A DNA stretch of 64,000 bases, taken from positions 1-64,000 of the IMG/VR virus record IMGVR_UViG_3300037234_000438; one strand, 5' to 3'. The translations under genes and the position numbers were made by a program. Under the pieces are notes generated by a model that did not search any database, was not told where the DNA came from, and saw nothing but the letters and a program-made list of their open reading frames with translations. Origin of the DNA: a virus. Positions 23,278-31,316 of this stretch are shown piece by piece (the first letter of the stretch is position 1; the number at the start of each line of letters is the position of its first letter).

Positions 23278-23478
23278 ATGCAACACCATAAAGAGTTTTA
23301 TCCGCACATTAAGCGATTATTCTATACTGAGGGGTGTGGTCGCTGCGGAAAGAATCAAGAAATCATCAAGAAGGGCGAGGAACCATACGATATCGCAATG
23401 TTTGCTGTCCATGAATTGCAAGAAAATGGCTGGCAGATTATTGACGGGGAGCTGATTTGTTCTGCGTGCGTAAATTAA
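23278..23478 (+). CDS. Small zinc-ribbon protein (66 aa)
   Basis: ATG 23278 is chosen for GGGAGG upstream. CGRC (about residues 20-23) and CSAC (about 61-64) form a zinc ribbon. An overlapping frame from 23180 lacks a ribosome site and is rejected. Confidence 0.6.
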   Translation: MQHHKEFYPHIKRLFYTEGCGRCGKNQEIIKKGEEPYDIAMFAVHELQENGWQIIDGELICSACVN

Positions 23479-23570
23479 CAGTTGTGATAACCAGCGGCAG
23501 GAAACGATGGCTAAAAACAGAGCAGACTATTAGCCGTCTGCGTTAATTATTGGGTTATATGGAGGATGCT
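23479..23570. other. Intergenic element with inverted repeat
   Basis: The gap holds GCAGAC/GTCTGC pairing and a block (ACGATGGCTAAAAACAG) close to one in the next gap at about 23793. The two gaps seem to be related short elements. Confidence 0.35.
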
Positions 23571-23771
23571 GTGTCTCAATATCAAGTATTTGCGGATTAT
23601 GAGGTAATTAAAGAAGGGGTCGTTGTTAAGTGGGGGAATCATGATTTTGGGATAGAGTGTGAACCTGGAGAACAATTATTAAAAGCTATAGGGCACATAA
23701 GAAAGACCACATGTGAAGCACTAAAGTGCAAGAGGAAAGCAATTAGAATTAAATTTATAACGGTCATATAA
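23571..23771 (+). CDS. Hypothetical protein (66 aa)
   Basis: A GTG start at 23571 has TGGAGG at good spacing; an upstream TTG at 23550 has none. The small protein has a beta-rich first half and a helix with two Cys. No family is recognised. Confidence 0.5.
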   Translation: MSQYQVFADYEVIKEGVVVKWGNHDFGIECEPGEQLLKAIGHIRKTTCEALKCKRKAIRIKFITVI

Positions 23772-23836
23772 CAGATCATCGGAAGGCGCAACACGATGAC
23801 TAGAACAGGCCAGCTATTGCCTTTCCGGTGCATTGC

Positions 23837-23860
23837 GTGGTTCTAAGGCGTGATTATTAA
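23837..23860 (+). repeat. 24-nt dispersed motif, copy 1
   Basis: A 24-nt block shares 21 positions with 63744-63767 (consensus GTGGTTNTRAGGCGYGAT, then TATTAA). Both copies lie about 10-20 nt before the ATG of a small gene, which suggests a shared promoter or RNA element. Confidence 0.4.
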
Positions 23861-23880
23861 AGAGAAAAGGGGGAAAGCAA

Positions 23881-24063
23881 ATGGATGCAATTAGATTAAT
23901 AGAAGTGTCAAATGGTGACAGCATATTAGAAATTGACTTGCCAGGAGGGGGAGGGTCAGATATCACCCTTGAAGATGGTGACAGTGACGAAATAATAATT
24001 GAAAAATTGGAGACATTGGTGCGGTGTTTAAGGCCAAATCTTTACAAACAAGAAAAGCCTTAG
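23881..24063 (+). CDS. Small acidic protein (60 aa)
   Basis: The ATG follows a purine-rich AAGGGGG site. The protein is very acidic in its middle (Asp/Glu/Ser) with short beta segments. It is the last rightward gene before the structural block. Confidence 0.5.
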   Translation: MDAIRLIEVSNGDSILEIDLPGGGGSDITLEDGDSDEIIIEKLETLVRCLRPNLYKQEKP

Positions 24064-24234
24064 AACCAAGGATTATACGGACTCTGATTCCGTGTAGCAA
24101 TATTATTGAAATAGAGGTGAAACCTTACAGGCCATAGTTAGAAAGGTTTAAACAATCAATTCAAATTACGGACATGAGGAAAAAAGGGGGGGGTGATGCT
24201 TATGGAATAGCCAGATGATTAAGAGATAAATGGT

Positions 24235-24268
24235 GGGCGGAGAGGGCTTGCCACATCCCTCTCCGCCC
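24235..24268. terminator. Hairpin between converging genes
   Basis: A perfect 12-bp GC-rich stem (24235-24246 with 24257-24268) lies between the ends of the rightward early genes and the leftward lysis genes. It has no clear T run on either side, so it may work as a factor-assisted or bidirectional stop. Confidence 0.55.
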
Positions 24269-24275
24269 GATTAAG

Positions 24276-24773
24276 TTAAAACCCTTGAATCTTCTCATCG
24301 ATCTCCATAATCAATAAAAGACCTTCCTGCCACGACTCAACGGCAAGGTCCAATCTGTCAGTGTTCAAGTAGCCTTCCGTTTTTAAAACAATAATCTCAA
24401 TCGTCTCCACTTCGTCTTGGTAAGAAGAAGATAGTCTTCCCGTATTAATAAAATGCTTAGCGGCCCTTACGAGAAGTTTCCCGTCTTTTATTTTTTCTTT
24501 GTATACCTCGATCTTGGCTTCCCTGATTGTTTGTTTCTTTTCAACTTCCGTCATTCCCGACAAATCTTTGATGACTACCGGTTGGGCGCAGCCCGCGATG
24601 ATGGCGATAAGAATCAGCGGGATCACCTTCTTTCCTTTCGAGATAATCTGCTTCAACATCCTGACAATAAGTCCGAGAACTGTGTTATTTTTAAATCGAT
24701 CAATACCCCCAAGGCCTTCCGATGCTGCCAGCGCTATAGCCAGCGCTATCGATATCAATTCTGCTGTTTCCAT
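24276..24773 (-). CDS. Lysis-region membrane protein with internal lipobox (165 aa)
   Basis: The start at 24773 has GGAGGG 4 nt upstream. The N-terminus is a hydrophobic segment (about residues 6-20). A second segment, KVIPLILIAIIAGCAQP (about 48-64), is a textbook lipoprotein signal ending in a lipobox Cys, preceded by its own Met (ATG at 24659). The rest is helical. It could be an outer spanin-like lipoprotein made from the internal start, a holin-like membrane protein from the long start, or both. Its place after the lysozyme gene supports a lysis role. Confidence 0.55.
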   Translation of the reverse strand: METAELISIALAIALAASEGLGGIDRFKNNTVLGLIVRMLKQIISKGKKVIPLILIAIIAGCAQPVVIKDLSGMTEVEKKQTIREAKIEVYKEKIKDGKLLVRAAKHFINTGRLSSSYQDEVETIEIIVLKTEGYLNTDRLDLAVESWQEGLLLIMEIDEKIQGF

Positions 24774-24795
24774 GTCGCCCTCCATTAAAGTTTAT

Positions 24796-25221
24796 CTATT
24801 CTGGTGCCCCAGTTCGCATCTGTTCTGCCAATTCATCCGCTCTCGACTTCACTTGTCTCGCCCACCGGGAATCAAGCATCTCTTTTGCTGCAGCATCAAA
24901 ATCACCGGCTTCAATGGCCGCCCACATTTTCTTGAAGCTCCTCAGTCGAGAGATCCCCATGTTAAAGCACATATTAACCAGCACTTCGTAGCGAATGAGG
25001 CTTACCCTTAAGGCCATAGGGAAAAAAGTTTCGAGGTCGGCCTGCGCTCGCTCGATGTCATTTAATAGCATTAAGGTGGCCTCTCTTTCTGAGATACCAC
25101 CGCCAAGATCGGGATCGATTAATCTGCCGAAGCCTATGGTTAGATATCCGAGAGAGTCTTTGTAGGCGTGTGGCGTCATGCCTTCATGTCGTTTTATTTG
25201 TTCTATTAAATTATGGCTCAC
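24796..25221 (-). CDS. Phage lysozyme (GH24 type endolysin)
   Basis: This 141-residue enzyme belongs to the T4-type lysozyme family that cleaves the N-acetylmuramic acid to N-acetylglucosamine bond of peptidoglycan. The catalytic Glu is in IKRHEGM (residue 13), followed by the active-site strand YLTIGFGRLID (about 26-36) with its Thr and Asp. The length is normal, with no signal peptide, so release would depend on a holin. The GTG start overlaps the end of the HNH endonuclease gene by 11 nt and has AAGGAG upstream inside that gene. Confidence 0.9.
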   Translation of the reverse strand: MSHNLIEQIKRHEGMTPHAYKDSLGYLTIGFGRLIDPDLGGGISEREATLMLLNDIERAQADLETFFPMALRVSLIRYEVLVNMCFNMGISRLRSFKKMWAAIEAGDFDAAAKEMLDSRWARQVKSRADELAEQMRTGAPE

Positions 25222-25780
25222 AATAGGTCTCCTTATTTATAATTCGCCTTATCACATAACAGCCAACTGCGTATTTATTAGCCAGAAAGAGAATTGACGA
25301 GCCATGCTCTTCTTTTTCTCGCCTTATATTTATGGCATCTTGGTAGCTTAGCTTTCTTTTTAACTTATTGTTTTCAATACACACTTTCCTGGAAGTATCT
25401 CTTGTTTTTTGAGACACTTTGGTAATGCCAATGCGATATCCATGCTTTTTATTTTCCGAGCCAGTTACCCACTCAAGGTTTGCCACGTAATTGTTGCCAG
25501 TATTGCCATCCTTGTGGTTAACTTGAGGCTTGTTTGTGGGGTTGGGAATAAATGCAGTTGCGACCAATCGATGAACTGACTTGCTCTCAGATCCGCTTTT
25601 CCTTAAGACTACAGCTAAATATTTCCTATTCCTACCTCTACCGCTAGGCTTTAAAAATAAGCCATTTCTGTTTATATTTGACTTGGATGGATAACTCCAA
25701 ATCCTGCCAAAATTTGTGACACAATATAAATTTTCATACCCTGGGATATCCTTAACAATTTCTCCTTCGCGTAAGTCCAA
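25211..25780 (-). CDS. HNH homing endonuclease with NUMOD4-like domain
   Basis: The start is taken as TTG 25780, since AAGGAGG lies 5 nt upstream; a TTG at 25834 has no ribosome site. In order: a NUMOD4-like start (EIVKDIPGYENLYCVTNFGR), an HNH core (SKSVHRLVATAFI, then QVNHKDGNTGNNYVANLEWV) and a C-terminal helix-turn-helix-like end (about 145-185). Such free-standing endonucleases cut gene copies that lack them and so spread. It lies within the lysis cassette, between a membrane protein and the lysozyme. Its last codons contain the lysozyme ribosome site, so insertion did not harm that gene. Confidence 0.85.
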   Translation of the reverse strand: MDLREGEIVKDIPGYENLYCVTNFGRIWSYPSKSNINRNGLFLKPSGRGRNRKYLAVVLRKSGSESKSVHRLVATAFIPNPTNKPQVNHKDGNTGNNYVANLEWVTGSENKKHGYRIGITKVSQKTRDTSRKVCIENNKLKRKLSYQDAINIRREKEEHGSSILFLANKYAVGCYVIRRIINKETYCEP

Positions 25781-25866
25781 TAGCTCCTCCTTAACGTTTG
25801 CTCCAATAGTAGCGCATTTTACTGCCGGAGTCAATGCAACTAAGGATTTAGCGTTGTCCCCTCCCG

Positions 25867-26157
25867 TCAGTCCCTACTCTTTACTCTTCTATTAACGAAA
25901 TCATCCATTCGCTCGTGAACCCCTTTAATGTCGCCCCTTGTCTCCCTGAAGCCATCTTCTATAGCTTTTCTCATGTCGCTTATCGCTTGTTCCTGCTTGT
26001 CTTGATCGCGATAATACTCTTTCGTTGGCACGCATGACTCCTTGATCTTGTTTATTCGCTTATGAATATTTAGCGTATTTTTGACGTAGGCAAACAACAC
26101 TGTTAGGCCTGCCCCTCCCATAACAAAATCTATTAGGTCCTGACCCTTTTCAGGCAT
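25867..26157 (-). CDS. Holin-like or lysis-region membrane protein (96 aa)
   Basis: GGAGAG precedes the ATG. There is one hydrophobic segment (MGGAGLTVLFAYV, about residues 13-25) followed by a long charged, helical tail with coiled-coil character. The position between the baseplate/fibre genes and the lysozyme suits a holin or holin-associated protein. The topology does not allow a firm choice. Confidence 0.5.
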   Translation of the reverse strand: MPEKGQDLIDFVMGGAGLTVLFAYVKNTLNIHKRINKIKESCVPTKEYYRDQDKQEQAISDMRKAIEDGFRETRGDIKGVHERMDDFVNRRVKSRD

Positions 26158-26173
26158 AGCACTCTCCGGTTGT

Positions 26174-26560
26174 TTATGTTGTTTTTTGCAGGTTTCTAAT
26201 CGTCATGTCAATAATGTATTTCCCGTTTTTTGCTCCGGAGTTATATGTCCATTCGAAGACAGCACGATGGTCTTCAGTGCTGAGATTGCTGTTCTCTATC
26301 ACTGTGTCCTCAGGTTGAACGCTCCATGTCACAAGACCGTCTTCATCAACGGTAACATTGTTGTCGTTTTTAACATCCTGTCCTTCACGGCTATTGATAA
26401 TTGGGTAGGCGTCTCCACTGATGGAGAAGAGCGTCAACGTTAAAGTGGTAAGACTTGAAGCTGGAACAGCTACATCATCCTCATCTTTTAATGTAGCCGT
26501 TATCTTAGAAGTGGTCTCCTCGTAGATTATGTCGTCTAGTACTATTCTGTTCTCGGCCAT
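26174..26560 (-). CDS. Ig-like minor structural protein (128 aa)
   Basis: The ATG at 26560 follows an AGGTG site. The sequence is beta-rich, with evenly spaced hydrophobic strands (ITATLKD, TLTLTLFSI, GLVTWSVQP, AVFEWTY), as in the small Ig-like proteins of phage tails. It lies at the end of the fibre genes. No closer family is recognised. Confidence 0.55.
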   Translation of the reverse strand: MAENRIVLDDIIYEETTSKITATLKDEDDVAVPASSLTTLTLTLFSISGDAYPIINSREGQDVKNDNNVTVDEDGLVTWSVQPEDTVIENSNLSTEDHRAVFEWTYNSGAKNGKYIIDMTIRNLQKTT

Positions 26561-26612
26561 TGGTAACACCTATAAATTAAGTCGTTAATGGTGGGTTCGT
26601 GTCAATGAACTC

Positions 26613-26846
26613 TTATATCTCTGAGTTGCTTTCTGTGTCCGTTAGCTTGGGGATTAACAAGGCCACCCCTGACAGTTTTGCCTGCGATATAGTCATGCCA
26701 GCAAGTGTAGACTGAACAATCTGCACGTTTGTCATTTTTACCCCAAAGATATCCGATACGAGACCGTAGTCTGGCCAATAATCTTCTGCCCAATAAGAAT
26801 CGGTCCAATAAGTTGTCGGCCAGTATCCTGGAGCTAAAAGACTCAT
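26613..26846 (-). CDS. Small structural protein, Tyr/Trp-rich N-terminus (77 aa)
   Basis: The ATG overlaps the stop of the 930-aa fibre gene (TAATG). Residues 6-29 repeat Tyr-Trp at about five-residue steps (GYW, TYW, SYW, DYW), which is rarely seen outside small tail-associated proteins. An overlapping frame starting at 26856 is rejected because it lacks this coupling. Confidence 0.5.
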   Translation of the reverse strand: MSLLAPGYWPTTYWTDSYWAEDYWPDYGLVSDIFGVKMTNVQIVQSTLAGMTISQAKLSGVALLIPKLTDTESNSEI

Positions 26847-29638
26847 TACGTACCATCTAGTGTAATTGCAGTCCTATTTCCATTTATATCAACTGTCGCA
26901 GTTACCCTAGCTTTACTATCAGCAACGTCCTGCATTGTGATCGTAGCTGTGCCCCCTCCTGCTGACTTGCCAGCTAATACCGCAAGACCAATTCTGAGGA
27001 TTTGCCTTAGTGTGAGAGTTCCTTCCACTACTTCATCCAACACTGCGTCAATTCCTGCTGCGGACAATGCATAGCCTGTTTTATCAGAATTGGTAGTTAC
27101 TGTTACAGATGTTCCATCTATGTCGTTAAACCCCGTGACTCCAACACCTTTAGCGAGAACTATATTAGTGCCAGATGTTAATACTCTTGTTGCTACCGCC
27201 CACACATCAGCCGCCGAATGAGTGGAGCCCCCATACTCACTTAAAGCCGTATCCATTTCTGATTTTATGGATGATATTGCGTGAATATGCCTCATAGTCA
27301 ATGCGATTTTTGATGCATCATCAGGCGCAGATGTAAAAGGTTCATCTACAGTCATAAGCCCCGTTGTTGTGTTATATGCTTTTACTACTCGCGGTTGCCA
27401 TTGATCTGCTACTAGTTCTACTGCTATTTCGGTGTCACGAAAGAAGTTCGTTCCGTAACCCGTCAGGGTTGTGATAAAGCTTGTCGTAGTAGCACCGGCA
27501 TCGTTTACAGCACCCTCAACTACATATACGGCACTCAAACCTTTCAGTCGCTTCCCGGCCATGCCGTCCGTATAAGCTGTTAATGTATCCGTCCAATTTG
27601 CTCTCGCCATGGCTAAAGCAAATAGAGAATCAAATAACACTAAATCAAGACCAGTTGCGCTAACGCTAAATCCTGTCTTGTCGATGACATTGCAATCAAG
27701 CTGATTTGCAACGGTGAAGACCATTTGATCTGTGATTGCTCTTATGGAATCAAGAAGATCCTTTAAAGCCCCAAGGCCATCCGTTGCATTGCTCAAATCT
27801 GTCTGTATTCCATCCGTAACAGCCGGTAAATTTGCTGCATCCAGTTCCGCCAATCTTCCCTCAGTACAAATGCTCGCAAGTGCTACATTGGCGGAAACGC
27901 GGTTTAATAGTGTTGCCACATTCATGATAAGGGTATTGAGATCATCAGAATTAGAATCCATCTCTATCCTAATCTCTGCGGCCGTTGGGTCATTTAGATT
28001 GCTTATCTGTTTCGTGGTATACCCTGTATCAATAATTGTTACATTTTCACCAGACGCATCTACATAAGGCTTGCCCGCACCACGAATATCTACAGTACCG
28101 CCCGTACCATTTATGGTAACTGTACCCATATCGGGGCCACCGATTGACATTACATCACCAGCCGCCATATTGGTAATACTGTATCCTCCTGAAGCATTCT
28201 TGATGGACATATTTGTTCCACCAATAGCGACATTCATATCAATCGGAAATTGGGCTGCCCCCGGAGTTCTTGTCCGACAATTGTTTAAATAAAAATTACC
28301 AGTACTCCTTACCGTAAGACCTCCTTCCAGCCAACAGTCACGCATAATAAATGGATCTAAAGTCACTATGCCTACGGGACATGATTCAAAGATTGGCTTA
28401 TTGGTCGATGCTATACCCTCGCCTGATATCTCCCCACTTACAACGTGCAGTCCATCAATAATTTGACCGTCAAAATCCACAGTATATCCAGCGCCAATTA
28501 ACTCCATGCTGGATGAGTCTGACGTTAATATAATATCAGTCCCAGCCGCTACTCTTACTCGATCAAGCCCAACAGAGGTCCTTAACGCGAGTATTGATGC
28601 CCACACTGATACGGGATGGTCTGCATATCCATCAAAGAACGGCGTAGTACCTGTGTTTGACTTATTACCATTAAGCCACAACGCCCCATCTGCATATCCT
28701 ACCGATCTTGATGTTGACATACCATATGCAACTGCGACATTTACTGTGAGAGTAGCGCTAGATAACCCTGTTCCGGTGATTCTTGTTTGTAGCAGGCCAT
28801 CTTTTGTATACTGAGTAACTGTTATTTTATCAAGTGTCACATAATTCAGTGAGTTAGACCCATCTATTGTGCCGAAACTAATAAACGATAAACCATCCTG
28901 ATCATATATCTGAAAATCAAGATCATCAGTAACACCTTGAGCTGCGGCAATCAGTATAAACTGAATAACCTCTGTGTCTTTTTCTAGCTGATAATCAAAA
29001 TCAACTGTTAGTATCCCAGCATCATCATCTAACGTGTATACATCCGCATCATCGTTTGCTAAATCACTTGCTGTCCCACTTGGATTTGTGCCTGTTACAA
29101 CAGTTATGGTGGTTGGCACAAACGGTCTAGCACCAACACCAGGGGCAGCTATTAAGGCTGATATGTTGTTATTAATAGCCTCGTTGCCAAATGTTGTATC
29201 TGCCACTATGCCACCAACAGTATCAAGCTTGCCGTCATGCGTTGCCAGTGAATCAGCTGTTGCTGGGGCATCAGTCAATTGCACTTCGAGCGGCAATTCA
29301 GCCATATTTGTTGCGCCACCAAGCCCAATAGACACAGCATCGGCACCTGAAGCATATAAATCATTATGAAAGTGAAGTTCATAATATCCGGTTGGCGCGT
29401 TTGCGGGTGTACCTATCCTAACCTTACCTACAGCACTTGGGGCTTGATATGTCCCTTCTGTTGCAACATTCTCATCCACCGCTAAAGCAACCCCCAGCCC
29501 ACCCATCCTATTAAAAAAACCTACCATGCCTGATGTTTGGTCTAAACTTCCGAGTCCCGCTCCCGTCGTAGAGGAAGAGTCCTGAATAAATACTACCAAG
29601 ATTAAAGAAGTCGACCCTTTTACAAATGAAAACTTCAT
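26846..29638 (-). CDS. Large tail fibre / receptor-binding protein (930 aa)
   Basis: The protein is Gly/Thr/Asp-rich, low in Cys and Trp, and beta-rich throughout. Residues about 320-560 have short repeated strands suggestive of a beta-helix (VRSTGNFYLNNC, MSIGGPDMGTVTING). Segments such as HSAADVWAVATRVL near residue 820 recur in phage fibres. The C-terminal 80 residues (LRIGLAVLAGKSAGGG to ITLDGT) look like an end domain seen in phage tail proteins. It probably binds the host surface. Its ATG overlaps the stop of the upstream 364-aa gene. Confidence 0.6.
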   Translation of the reverse strand: MKFSFVKGSTSLILVVFIQDSSSTTGAGLGSLDQTSGMVGFFNRMGGLGVALAVDENVATEGTYQAPSAVGKVRIGTPANAPTGYYELHFHNDLYASGADAVSIGLGGATNMAELPLEVQLTDAPATADSLATHDGKLDTVGGIVADTTFGNEAINNNISALIAAPGVGARPFVPTTITVVTGTNPSGTASDLANDDADVYTLDDDAGILTVDFDYQLEKDTEVIQFILIAAAQGVTDDLDFQIYDQDGLSFISFGTIDGSNSLNYVTLDKITVTQYTKDGLLQTRITGTGLSSATLTVNVAVAYGMSTSRSVGYADGALWLNGNKSNTGTTPFFDGYADHPVSVWASILALRTSVGLDRVRVAAGTDIILTSDSSSMELIGAGYTVDFDGQIIDGLHVVSGEISGEGIASTNKPIFESCPVGIVTLDPFIMRDCWLEGGLTVRSTGNFYLNNCRTRTPGAAQFPIDMNVAIGGTNMSIKNASGGYSITNMAAGDVMSIGGPDMGTVTINGTGGTVDIRGAGKPYVDASGENVTIIDTGYTTKQISNLNDPTAAEIRIEMDSNSDDLNTLIMNVATLLNRVSANVALASICTEGRLAELDAANLPAVTDGIQTDLSNATDGLGALKDLLDSIRAITDQMVFTVANQLDCNVIDKTGFSVSATGLDLVLFDSLFALAMARANWTDTLTAYTDGMAGKRLKGLSAVYVVEGAVNDAGATTTSFITTLTGYGTNFFRDTEIAVELVADQWQPRVVKAYNTTTGLMTVDEPFTSAPDDASKIALTMRHIHAISSIKSEMDTALSEYGGSTHSAADVWAVATRVLTSGTNIVLAKGVGVTGFNDIDGTSVTVTTNSDKTGYALSAAGIDAVLDEVVEGTLTLRQILRIGLAVLAGKSAGGGTATITMQDVADSKARVTATVDINGNRTAITLDGT

Positions 29639-30729
29639 CCGTTCATACCTCCATTCATTCCTGGATGGTTTTTTACCCCACCCCCTACGCCACCGGCTCC
29701 ATCGTCAAACTGATCAATCAAGAGCCCGAAAGTAGGCCGTCTCGTTGTCGTGTCTGTCCAGTCCCCTTCTACTGTTGGGTTATTTGCTTCTGTGTAGTGA
29801 AAATCCTGCCCTCCGGTCATTGCGTCCATAATTGCCACGGTATCAACATCTACATGATACAGCCTTATGTTGCCGCCCCCTTTTGGCACTAAAACAAGTC
29901 TATAATAAGTGTCTGCCGCAAAGGTCTTAAACTCATAAAATTTGTGGACATGAAATCTGATTCCGTTTGTTTGTCTAATATCAGTATCTATTGTGTAAAG
30001 AGTTGTAAAAGAGCTGCCACCTTCGACAACTTTAACGTCACAATCACCGTCCACGTCTAAGCCGGTAATCCAAAAACCAGCGGCCCTAAAAGGAAAAGAG
30101 GTTTTAAATTTCAAACCCCGATTATTAGGGTTTGATGAAGAATTATAAATATTGTTACCAATAGCCGAGACCGGAAGACCGACCACCTCCTCATAGCTTC
30201 CATCACTATATTCAAGGGCTAGTAAAATCCCTCGAATCTGTTTAGTCCACGAACCGGTGTTAAGATTAGAATAAGGAAAACCTTGCCCTCCTGACCCCTG
30301 CAACCACGGCCCATCAGCTATCGTCGCAATGTTAATGTCTCCGAAGCTGGTACCAGGATTGACAAATACGGCATTATACTCTACGCCTTGAGTGACGCTT
30401 GCATTCGCTGTTAGCGCAGGAGTAAACCATGTATTATCATCAGTATCTTGTATTACCTGAGCAGCGTTTGAGTTCGCACTAATCAATGTTCCAGTCGGAT
30501 CTCCGTTTGTTGAGTCCATCGTTTCTAATCGCACGTCTATAGTCGCGCCCGTTAGGACTGTGCCTGTTCTAAACCCAACTTTTGCTACATCTCCAGTCTT
30601 AGGCGCCTGAAAACAGAAAGCAATTTTTTCATTCGCAGCATCAATTTTTAAAATATCTGTAATTTGTAAAAAATCAACGGGTATAATCGGTGGGAACGGA
30701 ACCGTTCCCTGAAAAGGCACTAGTGTCAT
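29635..30729 (-). CDS. Minor tail/fibre protein (364 aa)
   Basis: A beta-rich protein with two similar halves, each with a jelly-roll-like carbohydrate-binding look (KVGFRTGTVLTGATIDVRLE and FRAAGFWITGLDVDGDCDVK). The C-terminus is a Gly/Met/Asn-rich tail (about the last 20 residues). It is coupled to the 930-aa fibre and probably sits at the tail tip or on a fibre. Confidence 0.55.
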   Translation of the reverse strand: MTLVPFQGTVPFPPIIPVDFLQITDILKIDAANEKIAFCFQAPKTGDVAKVGFRTGTVLTGATIDVRLETMDSTNGDPTGTLISANSNAAQVIQDTDDNTWFTPALTANASVTQGVEYNAVFVNPGTSFGDINIATIADGPWLQGSGGQGFPYSNLNTGSWTKQIRGILLALEYSDGSYEEVVGLPVSAIGNNIYNSSSNPNNRGLKFKTSFPFRAAGFWITGLDVDGDCDVKVVEGGSSFTTLYTIDTDIRQTNGIRFHVHKFYEFKTFAADTYYRLVLVPKGGGNIRLYHVDVDTVAIMDAMTGGQDFHYTEANNPTVEGDWTDTTTRRPTFGLLIDQFDDGAGGVGGGVKNHPGMNGGMNG

Positions 30730-30821
30730 TACAGTCTAAAGACCTCGGATTCTTTTGTAACAGTTAAATGAATATGACCCCCACCAGGGCATGTGTTTAT
30801 ATTTGATATTGTTAATTCCAT
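30729..30821 (-). CDS. Possible small protein (30 aa)
   Basis: A 30-codon frame ends in TAATG shared with the start of the 364-aa gene. The ribosome site is weak and distant. The peptide has a CPGGGHIHLTV segment. It may be only a coupling leader. Confidence 0.3.
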   Translation of the reverse strand: MELTISNINTCPGGGHIHLTVTKESEVFRL

Positions 30822-30898
30822 ATAATTATCGTAGCTCCCTACCTTGAATCTCCACCTTAAGCTTTTCTATTTCTGCATTCTTCTCTTGAAGCGACTTT

Positions 30899-31285
30899 TT
30901 AAACTTTACCGTCTCCCACAAACAACGCCTCGATGGTCATCAGACCACCTATGGAGACGTCGATATCCTTAGCATCAAGCTCATTCTCGAGCTCTTCCAT
31001 GGTAACGCCTGGGTCTGTCACCTCAACTACGTCCTGAAGCGTCTCAGCCCATTCTCTTTTATATTCCTCGGCACTCTCAGCTTTTATTGCGAGCCTTCCT
31101 TCGCTATCCTTCTCGCCCAGGCGCTCGAATAGCTTCTTCTGGACGTCAGCCATGTCCTCAACGTGCTGGTCGATTGATCGAATGAAGGGTCTTAGCCGCC
31201 TTGCCATCTTGCTTGCGATTGGAGCCTGCTTGAGAGTCGTTAGTGCCGGTACTGCGTTGTTGATTGTTCCAAGCTTTACGTTCAT
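30899..31285 (-). CDS. Hypothetical helical protein in tail module (128 aa)
   Basis: GGGAG lies upstream of the ATG. The protein is helical and acidic and has no strong motif; it looks like small tail-module proteins of the DUF1617 kind. After its stop codon a +1 frame continues open for 23 codons (to 30826) with a coiled-coil sequence (LQEKNAEIEKLKVEIQ), suggesting either a frameshifted extension or decay of a longer gene. Confidence 0.55.
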   Translation of the reverse strand: MNVKLGTINNAVPALTTLKQAPIASKMARRLRPFIRSIDQHVEDMADVQKKLFERLGEKDSEGRLAIKAESAEEYKREWAETLQDVVEVTDPGVTMEELENELDAKDIDVSIGGLMTIEALFVGDGKV

Positions 31286-31316
31286 TGTGTTCTCCCTGGT
31301 TATTATTTTTAAAATG

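Noticed and set aside
23180-23455. A 91-codon frame overlapping the 66-aa zinc-ribbon gene
   Set aside because: No ribosome site and poor composition compared with the frame starting at 23278.
24070-24100. Tenth retron-like element (ACGGA/TCCGT hairpin with CTCTGAT)
   Set aside because: It lacks the GGTC, the NGNNTCG loop and a terminal repeat.
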